From contig JABDQA010000115.1 in assembly GCA_013042475.1 (NCBI GenBank), positions 1-40,004 on the forward strand: 40,004 nucleotides of DNA, written 5' to 3'. Below the pieces are notes generated by a model. The model was given only the letters and a program-made list of their open reading frames with translations, was not told the origin of the DNA and ran no database searches. The DNA comes from Desulfofustis sp. (GTDB taxonomy: Bacteria; Desulfobacterota; Desulfobulbia; Desulfobulbales; Desulfocapsaceae). Of the stretch, positions 15,160 to 23,932 are shown in pieces; position 1 is the stretch's first letter; the number at the start of each line of letters is the position of its first letter. Made by a program: the position numbers and the translations under genes.

Positions 15160-15927
15160 ATGCCAGAGGTACGAAAGATTATTCAGATAGACGAAGAACT
15201 TTGTGACGGCTGCGGACTTTGTGTACCAGATTGCGCCGAGGGTTCTCTTGAAATTATTAACGGTAAGGCAAAACTGGTTGCCGACAAACTTTGCGACGGG
15301 CTCGGTGCCTGCCTCGGCGCTTGTCCCACCGGAGCCCTTAAAATCATAGAACGAGAGGCCGATGACTTTGACGAAGAGGCCGTTGAGGAGTTTCTTGCCC
15401 AGAAGAAAGCCTCTGAAGCATCGGCAACACAGCCGCAAATGGACTGTGGATGCGCCTCGACCCACATTAAGACATTCGATGCTCCTGCCCCCTCCCCGTT
15501 CGCCAGTGCCAACAGGCCTGCCCCGATGCCGATCGGCCAAGCCGGCGATTCACTGCTTACCCACTGGCCCATTCAAATCAGACTGATCCCGCCCCATGCA
15601 CCCTTTCTTAAAGGAGCCGACATTCTTGTCGCTGCTGACTGTACGGCTGTTTCAGTACCAGGTTTCCAGGACAAATATCTGGGCGGCAAAGTGGTGATGA
15701 TGGGCTGTCCTAAATTCGATGATGCCCAATCCTACATCGATCGATTTACCGAGATTATCGATACCTGCAATCTCAAGTCGATCACCATCCTGATCATGGA
15801 AGTACCCTGCTGTTCAGCAATGAGTGTGATCATCAAACGCGCTCTTGAAAAGGCATCGGAATCGGTGCCGGTGGAACAGATTACCATTTCAACTAGGGGA
15901 CAGGAACTGGAGAGGATGAACTGGTAA
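15160..15927 (+). CDS. Hcp-associated ferredoxin with extended C-terminal cysteine domain
   Basis: 255 residues. A ferredoxin module occupies residues 8-65: Cys15, Cys18, Cys21 and Cys25 form one [4Fe-4S] site; the second has Cys45, Cys51 and Cys55, but Leu48 replaces the usual second Cys. A Pro/Ala-rich linker with CGCAS (about 98-101) follows, then a C-terminal domain with VAADCTAVSVPGF, MMGCPKFDD and VPCCSAM. This architecture is found beside hcp in anaerobes and is a reasonable electron donor to Hcp. Strong ribosome site AGGAGG seven bases before the ATG. It has its own operator and is the last plus-strand gene of the block. Confidence 0.87.
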   Translation: MPEVRKIIQIDEELCDGCGLCVPDCAEGSLEIINGKAKLVADKLCDGLGACLGACPTGALKIIEREADDFDEEAVEEFLAQKKASEASATQPQMDCGCASTHIKTFDAPAPSPFASANRPAPMPIGQAGDSLLTHWPIQIRLIPPHAPFLKGADILVAADCTAVSVPGFQDKYLGGKVVMMGCPKFDDAQSYIDRFTEIIDTCNLKSITILIMEVPCCSAMSVIIKRALEKASESVPVEQITISTRGQELERMNW

Positions 15928-15934
15928 AACTGGA

Positions 15935-15957
15935 GCTAGCAATAAAAGTTAGCTAGC
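15935..15957. terminator. Possible weak bidirectional terminator hairpin
   Basis: GCTAGC at 15935-15940 and again at 15952-15957 (self-complementary) flank 11 bases between two convergent genes. A further AA/TT pair extends the stem with one bulge. Neither strand has a proper T-run: the minus strand continues into CCAGTTTT. Low confidence. Confidence 0.3.
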
Positions 15958-16016
15958 GGGATAGCAAGGAGACAGGAGTTGATTCTGCCCCCCCCTCAGC
16001 CATTTTATTATGTCAG

Positions 16017-16670
16017 CTACCTAGAGGGCCAGTCGACAAGCAGACGTCCCGTCGACTCGCGAACCCGAGCACCAACCGAGATTAGCAAATGAAACAGGGG
16101 ACGGCCAAAATAAAAGAGTTCGTCGCCCAGAGACAGACCATGGGTGGACACCAGCTCGGTCCTGAAGACCACTTCACGATTGGCGGCATCCTCAAGTTCT
16201 CTGCTCTGAGAAGGACAGCCCAGCTTGATTATGGATTCCAGATCAGGGCATGGAAAGTTTAACTCATGTTCTGCTACTGCCTGGTAAAGAGGATCATCCT
16301 CTTTGATCAGATCTGCGCGACTGAGTAAATCCTTCTCGATTATCTGTTCGACCGCCTCAGTGTCCCAACACTCCAATGCCTGGCAGGCCAAGGGTCTGCG
16401 GTCGTATATAATACAGCCTTTCTGATCAGGATCGAAATAGAAACAGCTCCACTCCTTGCCCACTCCGTTGATCTTGATCAATTCGTTTTTGGCAGCCTGC
16501 AGACTATTGGTCACCGGGTTATGCACCAGTTCGCCCTTTCTTATAGTGATCAGGTGTGATATGGGAATGGCCCCACCTTCGATGAGCTCCTTATCCTGTA
16601 TATGCAGCGCCGGCCCTCCATTGGCACAGCAGCTACCGCAACGGCTGCATTCTGTTTGGTTCTCATCCAT
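16017..16670 (-). CDS. YkgJ-family cysteine cluster protein
   Basis: 217 residues from ATG 16670. The N-terminus has the family's cysteine cluster, TECSRCGSCCANGGP (Cys8, Cys11, Cys14, Cys15), and further conserved cysteines appear in CFYFDPDQKGCIIYDRRPLACQALECW, the pattern of the zinc- or iron-chelating YkgJ (CxxCxxCC) group. No biochemical role is firmly assigned. The open frame continues to 16736 but would overlap the CoA-transferase gene; the initiating Met just before the cysteine cluster is typical for the family. It lies 28 bases after the CoA-transferase gene and probably belongs to that transcript. Confidence 0.85.
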   Translation of the reverse strand: MDENQTECSRCGSCCANGGPALHIQDKELIEGGAIPISHLITIRKGELVHNPVTNSLQAAKNELIKINGVGKEWSCFYFDPDQKGCIIYDRRPLACQALECWDTEAVEQIIEKDLLSRADLIKEDDPLYQAVAEHELNFPCPDLESIIKLGCPSQSRELEDAANREVVFRTELVSTHGLSLGDELFYFGRPLFHLLISVGARVRESTGRLLVDWPSR

Positions 16671-16698
16671 GCTGCTACCCGACGATCTGCCTCCACTG

Positions 16699-18579
16699 CT
16701 AAAAATCAATAGCGAAACTATATACACCTTCTTCAATCGCGCTCGTCACGTTCAGGCCGGAATGGTTGAATATGGCCTGCATGCGATTGTTATTTCGAAG
16801 TACTTCGGCAGTGAAACCCGATATTCCGTTGGCCTTGGCGATATTTACCAGATGCTTGAAAACGAAGGTTCCCAGTCCTTTGTTTTGCCATTCGTCACGC
16901 ACCACAAACGCAACTTCAGCCCGATTGCTATGTTCGTCTAAATAGTACCTTCCCACAGCAATTATCTCATCTCCATGGGCCTCAGGTACTATTCCGACAA
17001 TTGCAACATCCTGGCGATGATCGATGTAGACAAAATTCTGGATCTGCCGCTGTCCGAAACGCTCCTGGTGGCTCATGAAGCGGTAATAAATTGTCTCCTG
17101 GGAAAGATCGTAGAGCAGATCTCTCATTCTCGGTTCGTCGGTCGGATGGATCGGTCTGAAGGTAATTTCGGTGCCGTCCGTGAGCAGATGTGTGGTGTTC
17201 ATGTGACTCTGTGAAGCGACCACGAACTTGCCCTCGACGTCGGCAAATTCTTCACGGATATATTTCGCTTCGATGGCATCCTTGAGCAATTGCGGCCGGA
17301 AATGCGGATGGGCGATGGAAATAAGCGCCAGGGTACGATCCTGGACCGATTTACCATGCAGGTAAGCACTGCCGTATTCAGTCACCACATAGTGTACGGT
17401 GCCCCGGGAAATCACTACCCCCGAACCGGGACTGAGTTGGGCCACTATGCGAGACTGCCCCGATGTGGCTACCGACGGCATAACAATGATTGGCCTACCT
17501 CCGCTGGACCGGGCCGCACCCCTATTGAAATCAACCTGCCCACCTATCCCCGAATAGAAGCTGCCAGCTTCGCTATCCGAACTGACCTGGCCGGTGAGAT
17601 CGATCTCCAGGGCCATATTGATGGTGACCATATTGTTATGTTTGCCGATTACGTTGGCATCGTTGACATAATCGGTGGGACGGAAGGAAAATAATGGATT
17701 GTCGTCGATGTAATCATAAAGCTTCCTGGTACCCATGCAGAAGCTGCCGATCACCTTTCCCCGATCCACCACCTTATGCTTGCCGGTGATTACCCCTGCT
17801 TCAACCAGGTCCATGATTTCATCAGAGATCAGTTCGGTGTGCACCCCGAGATCTCGTTTGTTTTTCAGATGGGATGCTACAGTCAGAGGTATTCTGCCAT
17901 AGCCGGGCACAATACCGAGGCCAAGCTGAATGGTCGCCCTGTCAGGTACCAGTGCGGCGACCAGCTGGGCGATTTTCTGGGTAATCTCAGGAGGCTCCTC
18001 AACAATTCGCTCGATCAGGTCGACTTCGGCCGGAACCAGGATATCCAAATCGTAGACATCGATTAACGAATCCCCCCTGGTCCAGGGCATTTTCGGGTTT
18101 ACCTGGGCGATTACCAGAGAGGCATTTTCGGCAGCGCTCTTGACAATGTCCACCGACACCCCGAGGCTCATCTTGCCCCGTTTGTCCGGAGGTGACACCT
18201 GGATCAGAGCGACATCAAGGGGCAGTCTGCCGGAACGCAGCAAAGCCGGGATATCAAACATCAGTACCGGGGTATAGTCCCCCCTGCCCTCCTGGTACAG
18301 CTCGCGGACATTGCGACCGATAAAAAAGGAGTTTACCTTGAAGGTCTCGGCATATTTTCGATCGATATAGGGGGCGTCTCCTTTGGTCAGCAGTTCGACG
18401 ATTTCGACATCGGCAAGCTTGCTAGACTTTTTTACCAGCGCCTCGACCAGGACGATCGGCTCTCCGCAGCCGGTCCCGAGGAAAACCCGATTGCCCGATT
18501 TTACCTCCGACAATGCCTTGTTTGGCGACATAATCATGTCGCGATAGGTTTCCTGCCAAAGGGGATCGTATTCAACCAT
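16699..18579 (-). CDS. Acetyl-CoA hydrolase/transferase fused to a GNAT acetyltransferase domain
   Basis: 626 residues. Residues about 10-450 are a class I CoA-transferase of the acetyl-CoA hydrolase/4-hydroxybutyrate CoA-transferase family: FLGTGCGEPI, LIQVSPPDKRGKMSLGVS, LGLGIVPG, SGIGGQVDFNRGA, and VHYVVTEYGSAYLHGKS with the catalytic Glu in TEYG. Residues 469-626 are a GNAT domain with ITFRPIHPTDEPRMRDL and the acetyl-CoA loop QNKGLG. The transferase should exchange CoA between acetyl-CoA and organic acids; the GNAT part may acetylate a protein or small substrate. It starts 13 bases after the acyl-CoA synthetase stop, no clear Shine-Dalgarno, so coupling is likely. ATGs at 18537 and 18531 are alternatives. 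Confidence 0.92.
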   Translation of the reverse strand: MVEYDPLWQETYRDMIMSPNKALSEVKSGNRVFLGTGCGEPIVLVEALVKKSSKLADVEIVELLTKGDAPYIDRKYAETFKVNSFFIGRNVRELYQEGRGDYTPVLMFDIPALLRSGRLPLDVALIQVSPPDKRGKMSLGVSVDIVKSAAENASLVIAQVNPKMPWTRGDSLIDVYDLDILVPAEVDLIERIVEEPPEITQKIAQLVAALVPDRATIQLGLGIVPGYGRIPLTVASHLKNKRDLGVHTELISDEIMDLVEAGVITGKHKVVDRGKVIGSFCMGTRKLYDYIDDNPLFSFRPTDYVNDANVIGKHNNMVTINMALEIDLTGQVSSDSEAGSFYSGIGGQVDFNRGAARSSGGRPIIVMPSVATSGQSRIVAQLSPGSGVVISRGTVHYVVTEYGSAYLHGKSVQDRTLALISIAHPHFRPQLLKDAIEAKYIREEFADVEGKFVVASQSHMNTTHLLTDGTEITFRPIHPTDEPRMRDLLYDLSQETIYYRFMSHQERFGQRQIQNFVYIDHRQDVAIVGIVPEAHGDEIIAVGRYYLDEHSNRAEVAFVVRDEWQNKGLGTFVFKHLVNIAKANGISGFTAEVLRNNNRMQAIFNHSGLNVTSAIEEGVYSFAIDF

Positions 18580-18591
18580 CGTTTTATTATG

Positions 18592-20685
18592 CTAGCTGAC
18601 CAGGGTCAGGTGCACATCGGCGACCACCGGCTCGCTGCCGATATCACCGACAATAAATGGATTAATATCAATCTCGATGATCTGGGGAAAATCAGTGGCT
18701 AACTGGCTGATACGCTGCAACCCGGAGGCGATGGCATTGATGTCAATACCCTGCTTGTCACGCCGATTCTCAAGCATAGTGTAAGATCGTGTGGATTTGA
18801 GCATCTGGATGGCCTCGGATTCGGTGATCGGTGCCAGGTGAAAGGCCACGTCCTTCAAAACCTCTATAAAGATGCCTCCTAAACCAAACATCAGCATCGG
18901 TCCGAATTGCGGATCACGGTTCATTCCCATAATGACTTCCAGTCCCCGTGGGATCATCTGCTCGACATAGATACCGTCAATCTGGGCTTCGGGCGCCCGC
19001 TTGCCAATTTTCAGCATCATCAGATCGTAGCCATCCTCGACCGCGTCGCTGTTGGCAAGATTAAGCTGGATCCCGCCCATATCGGTTTTGTGCAGGATGT
19101 TGGGCGAAGCGATTTTCAGAGCCACCGGGTAACCGATACGCTCGGCAATTTCAATCGCTTCCTCCTGGTTTATTGCCAGACTACCGGCAGGTATTCTGAA
19201 CCCGTAGGCACTGAGTATATCCTTGCCTTTTATTTCCCCGACACTTGCTCTGCCAGTGCGCAAGCGACGGGTGATGATGCGCTCCACTCGTCTCCTGTTC
19301 ACTCGGAAATGGGTAATCTGCCGAGGAGGTCTGTGTTTCCACAGTGCATAGTTATGCATTGCCCGAAGAGCAGCCACCGCCCGTTCCGGAGTATCGAAGT
19401 CGGGAAGTCCCGCTGCGGAAAGCTCATTGCGGCCAGGCAGCACGTCCTTGCCCCCCATAAAGGAAGCCAGGACCGGCTTCGAACCATCGATTGCGGCGGC
19501 AACTCTAAGCGCGGTTTCGGCCGGCCGAGTCATGGTCTGAGGAGTCATGATCAACAGGATTGCATCGACCGACTCATCGGCCTGGCCTGATTCTATGGCT
19601 GCCGCATAGCGCTCAGGATCGGCATCGCCAAGTACGTCGATGGGATTATTGACGGCAGATTCCCTGGGCAGTTTTTCCCGTAGCAGAGTAACGGTCCGGT
19701 TATCCAGAATGGCGACCCGCAGCCCAGCTTTCTCAACCGCGTCCGCAGCCATGGTGCCAGGACCGCCAGCGTTGGTGATGATGAGCACTCGGTCGCCCCG
19801 CGGAAGCGGCTGCAAGGCGAGGGCCGCCGAATAGTCAAACAGGGCCTCAAAGTTTTCGGCCTCGACCACGCCGGATCTTCTAAAGGCGGCCCCATAGGCA
19901 CTGTCCACCGGTGCCAGCACGCCGGTGTGCGAGGCTGCCGCCTTGAGGCCGGAGGGCGTTGTACCCGATTTCAAAATAACCACAGGTTTTGTCGCTGCCG
20001 CTTCTTCTGCTGCTTTGACAAACCTTTCACCGGCGCTGATATCTTCAAGGTAGCCGATTATCACTTTAGTCTGCTCGTCCTTGGCCAGCCAGGAGAGCAA
20101 ATCGATCTCGTTGATATCAGCCTTGTTACCGATGGAAATCATCTTCGACACGCCAAGGTGCCTCGTGCTGCACAGATCAAGCATGGCAGCGCAAATCGCC
20201 CCGGACTGAGAAAAGATTGAAATGGATCCTTTTCCCGGGTAACGGCCGGCAAATGAAGCATTGAGGTCCTGGTGGGTGTTGATGATGCCCAGACAGTTGG
20301 GACCGAGCATCCGAACCGCTCTACGACGACAAATGTCGACCATTTTCCTTTCTATTTCAAATCCCTCGTTTCCCAATTCCCTGAAGCCGGCAGAAATAAC
20401 GACGATAGCTTGTGCGCCGGCGTCAATGCTGTCTCTGATGGCGTCCAGCACACGGTCCCTGGGAACCACGATCACTGCAAGATCGACCTGTTGCCCCCAG
20501 GATTGAAGATCGGGATAGCTGGGCAGACCGAGTATGGTATCAGTTTTGGGATTTACGACAACGATTTCGCCTTTGAAACCGGAACCAATAAGGTCGGCCA
20601 GGACATCGTGACCAACCTTGCCGGGCGAGCGCGAGGCTCCCACGACCGCAACTGAGCGGGGTGTAAAAAAGACATCCAAATTCAT
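18592..20685 (-). CDS. ADP-forming acetate/acyl-CoA synthetase (fused alpha-beta)
   Basis: 697 residues from ATG 20685 (AGGGA five bases upstream; a TTG one codon earlier is less likely). Order: CoA-binding domain (VAVVGASRSPGKVGH, residues 13-26), succinyl-CoA-synthetase-like domain with SIFSQSGAICAAML and the phosphohistidine His253 (AASHTGVLAP), a linker domain, and an ATP-grasp domain from about residue 470 (GYPVALKIASPNILHKTD, LMFGLGGIFIEVLKD, EIDINPFIV). It converts acyl-CoA, ADP and phosphate to acid, ATP and CoA, conserving energy in anaerobes, or runs in reverse. It is co-directional with the CoA-transferase-GNAT gene and a CBS gene, suggesting joint handling of acetyl-CoA or acyl-CoA. 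Confidence 0.95.
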   Translation of the reverse strand: MNLDVFFTPRSVAVVGASRSPGKVGHDVLADLIGSGFKGEIVVVNPKTDTILGLPSYPDLQSWGQQVDLAVIVVPRDRVLDAIRDSIDAGAQAIVVISAGFRELGNEGFEIERKMVDICRRRAVRMLGPNCLGIINTHQDLNASFAGRYPGKGSISIFSQSGAICAAMLDLCSTRHLGVSKMISIGNKADINEIDLLSWLAKDEQTKVIIGYLEDISAGERFVKAAEEAAATKPVVILKSGTTPSGLKAAASHTGVLAPVDSAYGAAFRRSGVVEAENFEALFDYSAALALQPLPRGDRVLIITNAGGPGTMAADAVEKAGLRVAILDNRTVTLLREKLPRESAVNNPIDVLGDADPERYAAAIESGQADESVDAILLIMTPQTMTRPAETALRVAAAIDGSKPVLASFMGGKDVLPGRNELSAAGLPDFDTPERAVAALRAMHNYALWKHRPPRQITHFRVNRRRVERIITRRLRTGRASVGEIKGKDILSAYGFRIPAGSLAINQEEAIEIAERIGYPVALKIASPNILHKTDMGGIQLNLANSDAVEDGYDLMMLKIGKRAPEAQIDGIYVEQMIPRGLEVIMGMNRDPQFGPMLMFGLGGIFIEVLKDVAFHLAPITESEAIQMLKSTRSYTMLENRRDKQGIDINAIASGLQRISQLATDFPQIIEIDINPFIVGDIGSEPVVADVHLTLVS

Positions 20686-20750
20686 CAACGTCCCTTATTC
20701 CAAGGAGTACAAATCAGGGTGAAAGAGGCTGCAGTCTATCTCTCGGTGAT

Positions 20751-21395
20751 TCAGGGCTTGAGTAGGGTAAAACCGCTATCCTGCAAATGCTTGTGCACAT
20801 TGCCGACCTTGGAGGATTCCACCCGCATATAGATACGATCGAACCCGCTTTTCTGGCCGATCTTTATCAACCGGGTACAGCGCACGTCGTTTTCCTCCAG
20901 GATGGAAGCGATTCTGCTGAGGCTGTTGTGGCTTTTGGCCTCATCGAGAACGGCAATCAGGGACGAGCCCGATTCTGCGGACCCGAAAAGCTTTTTGTAG
21001 GCGGCAGTAAGATCACGCATGGAGAAGATGCCTATAACCACATCGTCTTCGGTAACCACAGGCAGGGCACCAACCTTGTCACGGTCAAACACAAGCAGGG
21101 CGTCGTCCAACGTGGCCTCGATACTGACGCAAGAACAATTGGTCGACATTATTTTGCTAACCGCTGTGGCGGCCACAGTTGCAAATATTTTTCTGTAGGT
21201 CTCATCATCGACGACCGTTGACGGAAAGGCCGATCTGAGGTCCCTGTCAGTAATCACGCCGATCAGTTTCTTATCTTCGTCAACAACTGGTAAATGCCTG
21301 AAATGATTATCATCAAGCAGACGGCGAGCCTCAGGAATTAGAACGTCTGCCGTAATGGTTAATGGATTAGCAGTCATATAGTCAGCGATAAACAT
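20751..21395 (-). CDS. CBS-pair protein with C-terminal ACT-like domain (AcuB-like)
   Basis: 214 residues. CBS1 spans about 3-57 (MTANPLTITADVLIPEARRLL, HFRHLPVVDEDKKLIGVITDRDL) and CBS2 about 80-132 (STNCSCVSIEATLDDALLVF, VGALPVVTEDDVVIGIFSMRDL). The last 70 residues, SLIAVLDEAKSHNSLSRIASILEENDV to GFTLLKP, look like an ACT fold. CBS pairs bind adenine nucleotides and act as energy or ligand sensors; CBS-ACT proteins are known next to acetate and acyl-CoA genes (AcuB). Sitting 66 bases before the ADP-forming synthetase in the same direction, it is a plausible regulator of that enzyme. Start ATG 21395 follows a weak GGTGAG. Confidence 0.9.
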   Translation of the reverse strand: MFIADYMTANPLTITADVLIPEARRLLDDNHFRHLPVVDEDKKLIGVITDRDLRSAFPSTVVDDETYRKIFATVAATAVSKIMSTNCSCVSIEATLDDALLVFDRDKVGALPVVTEDDVVIGIFSMRDLTAAYKKLFGSAESGSSLIAVLDEAKSHNSLSRIASILEENDVRCTRLIKIGQKSGFDRIYMRVESSKVGNVHKHLQDSGFTLLKP

Positions 21396-21938
21396 AGACT
21401 CACCATCTGAGAAATCTAAAAACGATAGAAACTCTCGCTATCAGCACTTAATTTAATCACAACAGAGCAAACATTTCATGTTTTTAATAGGGGCACAACA
21501 AAATGTAAACATTTTAATGACTAGCTTGACGTTTGCGTGTTGAAATCGTCTGACAACTGAGGAGACTTGGGGGAGCTTATAGAGCCAATAGTACTCCTCC
21601 ATAACCGGCGCGGGTCAGAAACCACATCGGCTCACCGCCAAGATGGAAATGTTGTTTTTTATCGTTGATTACAAGGTGTACTACTAAAAAATCCACATGA
21701 AATTAAAAATATATTACTGCAATTATTTTTGAATTTAAGCAATTTAGTTATTCTGTGAACGGCAGGCTTAAGATGCGGCGGAGAGTCTTAGACAAATGTA
21801 AATTCTACGCAACAAGGTTGCGCAGCGGAATGAGGATTCTTGGCGCATTCGTTTTTCAATGACGGGCCACTGAAAGAGTAATAAAAGCACACCACCCGCT
21901 GATTGGACCATTTCAGGAAGGACTTTAAACGAGCATCA
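21396..21938. other. 543-base gene-free region with palindromes
   Basis: No credible ORF on either strand; the longest open stretches are a few codons or shadows of the lipoprotein gene. The stretch 21640-21770 is markedly AT-rich. Notable structures: two palindromes upstream of the CBS gene (listed separately), an imperfect hairpin at 21559-21599 (GAGGAG with CTCCTC, ACT with AGT, TTGG with CCAA), and a small perfect hairpin CGCAAC/GTTGCG at 21808-21822. The left part probably holds the promoter of the CBS operon and the right part the 3' end of the lipoprotein gene. A small RNA cannot be excluded. Confidence 0.5.
21469..21515. promoter_or_regulatory. Two related palindromes upstream of the CBS gene
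   Basis: AAACAT-TTC-ATGTTT at 21469-21483 and AAAATGT-AA-ACATTTT at 21500-21515 lie 74-120 bases upstream of the CBS start. They share the words AAACATTT and ATG, with copies starting at 21469 and 21507, 38 bases apart. Tandem AT-rich dyads of this kind are typical of regulator binding sites, but no regulator is identified. Confidence 0.4.
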
Positions 21939-23789
21939 CTAAGACTGTGGCGGGAGAACAGGCAGTGATTGACGGGTCGGTACTTCCTGGGGTGCGGACT
22001 GGTCGTCAGGTTCCATATCGAAACCGTCAAATTCCGGTTCCTGCAGAAGCTCCTGTTGCTTCTCCTTCTCCTCGAGTTCAGGTAGCAGTATCGGGTCGAG
22101 TTCGTTCATCTTTTTTTCAACAGTTCTTATATTGCCCTCAACTTTTTCGGCGACATCAACATCTGGATATTTCCTCAAAATATCTTTGAGCACCTGCCGT
22201 GATTCGATCAGCAGTTGTTTTCGGTTTTCCAGATCATCGGTTTTCATGGACCGAACAAACAGGTCTGCAGCCCGACGCCGCTCGATTTTTGCCGCGGTGA
22301 GAGAAAGCTCATCAATTCTCTCCTGGGCCTTATCGTTGTACTCGGTTCCCTTCAATTCGCTGAATACGGCAATGGCGGCATCGTAATCTCCCGATTCAGC
22401 AAACGAGGCGCCTTCGTTCCAGGTCGATTGAAGGGCCTGCATCATTTCAATTTTTACGGTCTCCCGCTCTACGGCCTCGGCGAGCACCAGGCTGTCCAGT
22501 TTCTCTTTCAATTTCAGCAGATTTTCGGGACTGAGTTTATCCTGAGGAAGGCTTTGCAGCAAGGCGATGGCTTCTTCAAACTTTTTCGTTTCGACCAGCA
22601 GATCAGCCTCGTTGATTTTTCCCAAAAACCATTGATCCGCTACTGAACTGGTCTCGTCCTTTATGATATCTACATTGGGTGAAACGGGCGAATAGGGATA
22701 CTGCTGGAGAAACTGCTCTGCTTGATAAACTATTCTGTACCCATCCCTGGAAGGAACGAACCCCAGATAGCCTCGCATTAACTCGGAATAATCGGTCAAC
22801 TCGGGACTCCCCTTCATGCTTCTTTCAAGCATAGACAGTTGCAATTTCGCCCAGTTTTCGACTCTGCCTACTTCCGCATAATCTTTCAAAAGCTGCTCAT
22901 ACTGAGTTTCGGCAGCAAAGAAATTACCCGCGGCAGCATACAAATCGCCAAGTCGCCGGCGCAGAGAAAGCAGGTCTTCCTGTTGATCCGTCCGAGATAC
23001 GAGAGAGTCAACCACTTGTTCATAAGTTTCGGCCGCCCTGGCTGGATCGTTCAGATAGATGAGGGCATCCGCGTAAGCAAGTGCGGTCTTTCTGCTTACC
23101 CCCTCCTTTTGATAGGAAGGCATGTCAGACCAGGTCTGCACAACCTGATCAAAGGCGCCCGACTTGTAGAGTTCGTTTATCCGCTGCTCGATACTGGAAA
23201 ACTCACCTCCGTGCCCGGCAAACGGACCTGCCCCCTGATCTCCGGCGGCTGCCAACAACTGAGCGCAACGACTCTCAAGAAAGGCGATATCCTGGCGCTG
23301 CAGTCCAATCATATATTCCAGGTTGAGTGTATCAGGTGCCCCACCCTGTTGAAATATCTGGCTGTGCACATTCTTATAACCGCCCAAAACAGTTTGTAAA
23401 TCCCGAAAACAATTCACCATTACCCGGGTTTGCTCGGTATCAAGACTGGTTATTGCGGCCTGCTGGTCAACCTGCTTCCAGAGCTCGAGTTTACCCTGGT
23501 AGAAACGTATGCGGTCATTTACAAACCCGGCTGAGAGCGGCTTGTACTTCGAATCCATTTCACTGAGGTCGTCAGTCTCCTCAGAAAGGTCAGGTGCTGC
23601 CAGCGGCGGTGGTCCCTGCTTGACAGGAGACGCATCCTCATCGAAAGAGGAACCACTTACCTCAGGGGACGTTACCACCGGTTCGGCTGGATCGGTCTGC
23701 TGGGGATAAGGAACAGGCATGGGTTTTCGGGCACAGCCTGCACCGATAATGGCCAGTAGCATAACTCCGCAAAGAATGTTTCTATTCAT
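21939..23789 (-). CDS. Large TPR-rich outer-membrane lipoprotein
   Basis: 616 residues. Signal peptide with lipobox IGAGC (Cys19), then a Pro-rich linker to about residue 75, consistent with a periplasmic tether. The body is almost entirely helical with TPR-like repeats (AALAYADALIYLNDPARAAE-type blocks near 240-340, FEEAIALLQSL, ESGDYDAAIAVFSELKG, SRQVLKDILRKYPD) and charged coiled-coil segments; the C-terminus is Glu/Gln/Pro-rich. Not assigned to a named family. It lies 143 bases downstream of a class A penicillin-binding protein gene in the same direction, so a role in cell-wall assembly, for example as a synthase activator, is a reasonable inference but unproven. Confidence 0.83.
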   Translation of the reverse strand: MNRNILCGVMLLAIIGAGCARKPMPVPYPQQTDPAEPVVTSPEVSGSSFDEDASPVKQGPPPLAAPDLSEETDDLSEMDSKYKPLSAGFVNDRIRFYQGKLELWKQVDQQAAITSLDTEQTRVMVNCFRDLQTVLGGYKNVHSQIFQQGGAPDTLNLEYMIGLQRQDIAFLESRCAQLLAAAGDQGAGPFAGHGGEFSSIEQRINELYKSGAFDQVVQTWSDMPSYQKEGVSRKTALAYADALIYLNDPARAAETYEQVVDSLVSRTDQQEDLLSLRRRLGDLYAAAGNFFAAETQYEQLLKDYAEVGRVENWAKLQLSMLERSMKGSPELTDYSELMRGYLGFVPSRDGYRIVYQAEQFLQQYPYSPVSPNVDIIKDETSSVADQWFLGKINEADLLVETKKFEEAIALLQSLPQDKLSPENLLKLKEKLDSLVLAEAVERETVKIEMMQALQSTWNEGASFAESGDYDAAIAVFSELKGTEYNDKAQERIDELSLTAAKIERRRAADLFVRSMKTDDLENRKQLLIESRQVLKDILRKYPDVDVAEKVEGNIRTVEKKMNELDPILLPELEEKEKQQELLQEPEFDGFDMEPDDQSAPQEVPTRQSLPVLPPQS

Positions 23790-23932
23790 AACAGATTCGA
23801 CGGGAAGTAATTTTTGAACGGTCTGTTTGCTTCTCTGGAAAGAGATAGTAATAAGGTGTCAGTGAAAATGCAAATTATCGAGACAATTCAAAACCACAGC
23901 ATAATTGGTCGAAAACTCGGCGGGGTTTTATC

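Noticed and set aside
21640-21690. Short plus-strand ORF of 12 codons in the AT-rich intergenic region
   Set aside because: Too short, no ribosome site; not distinguishable from chance.
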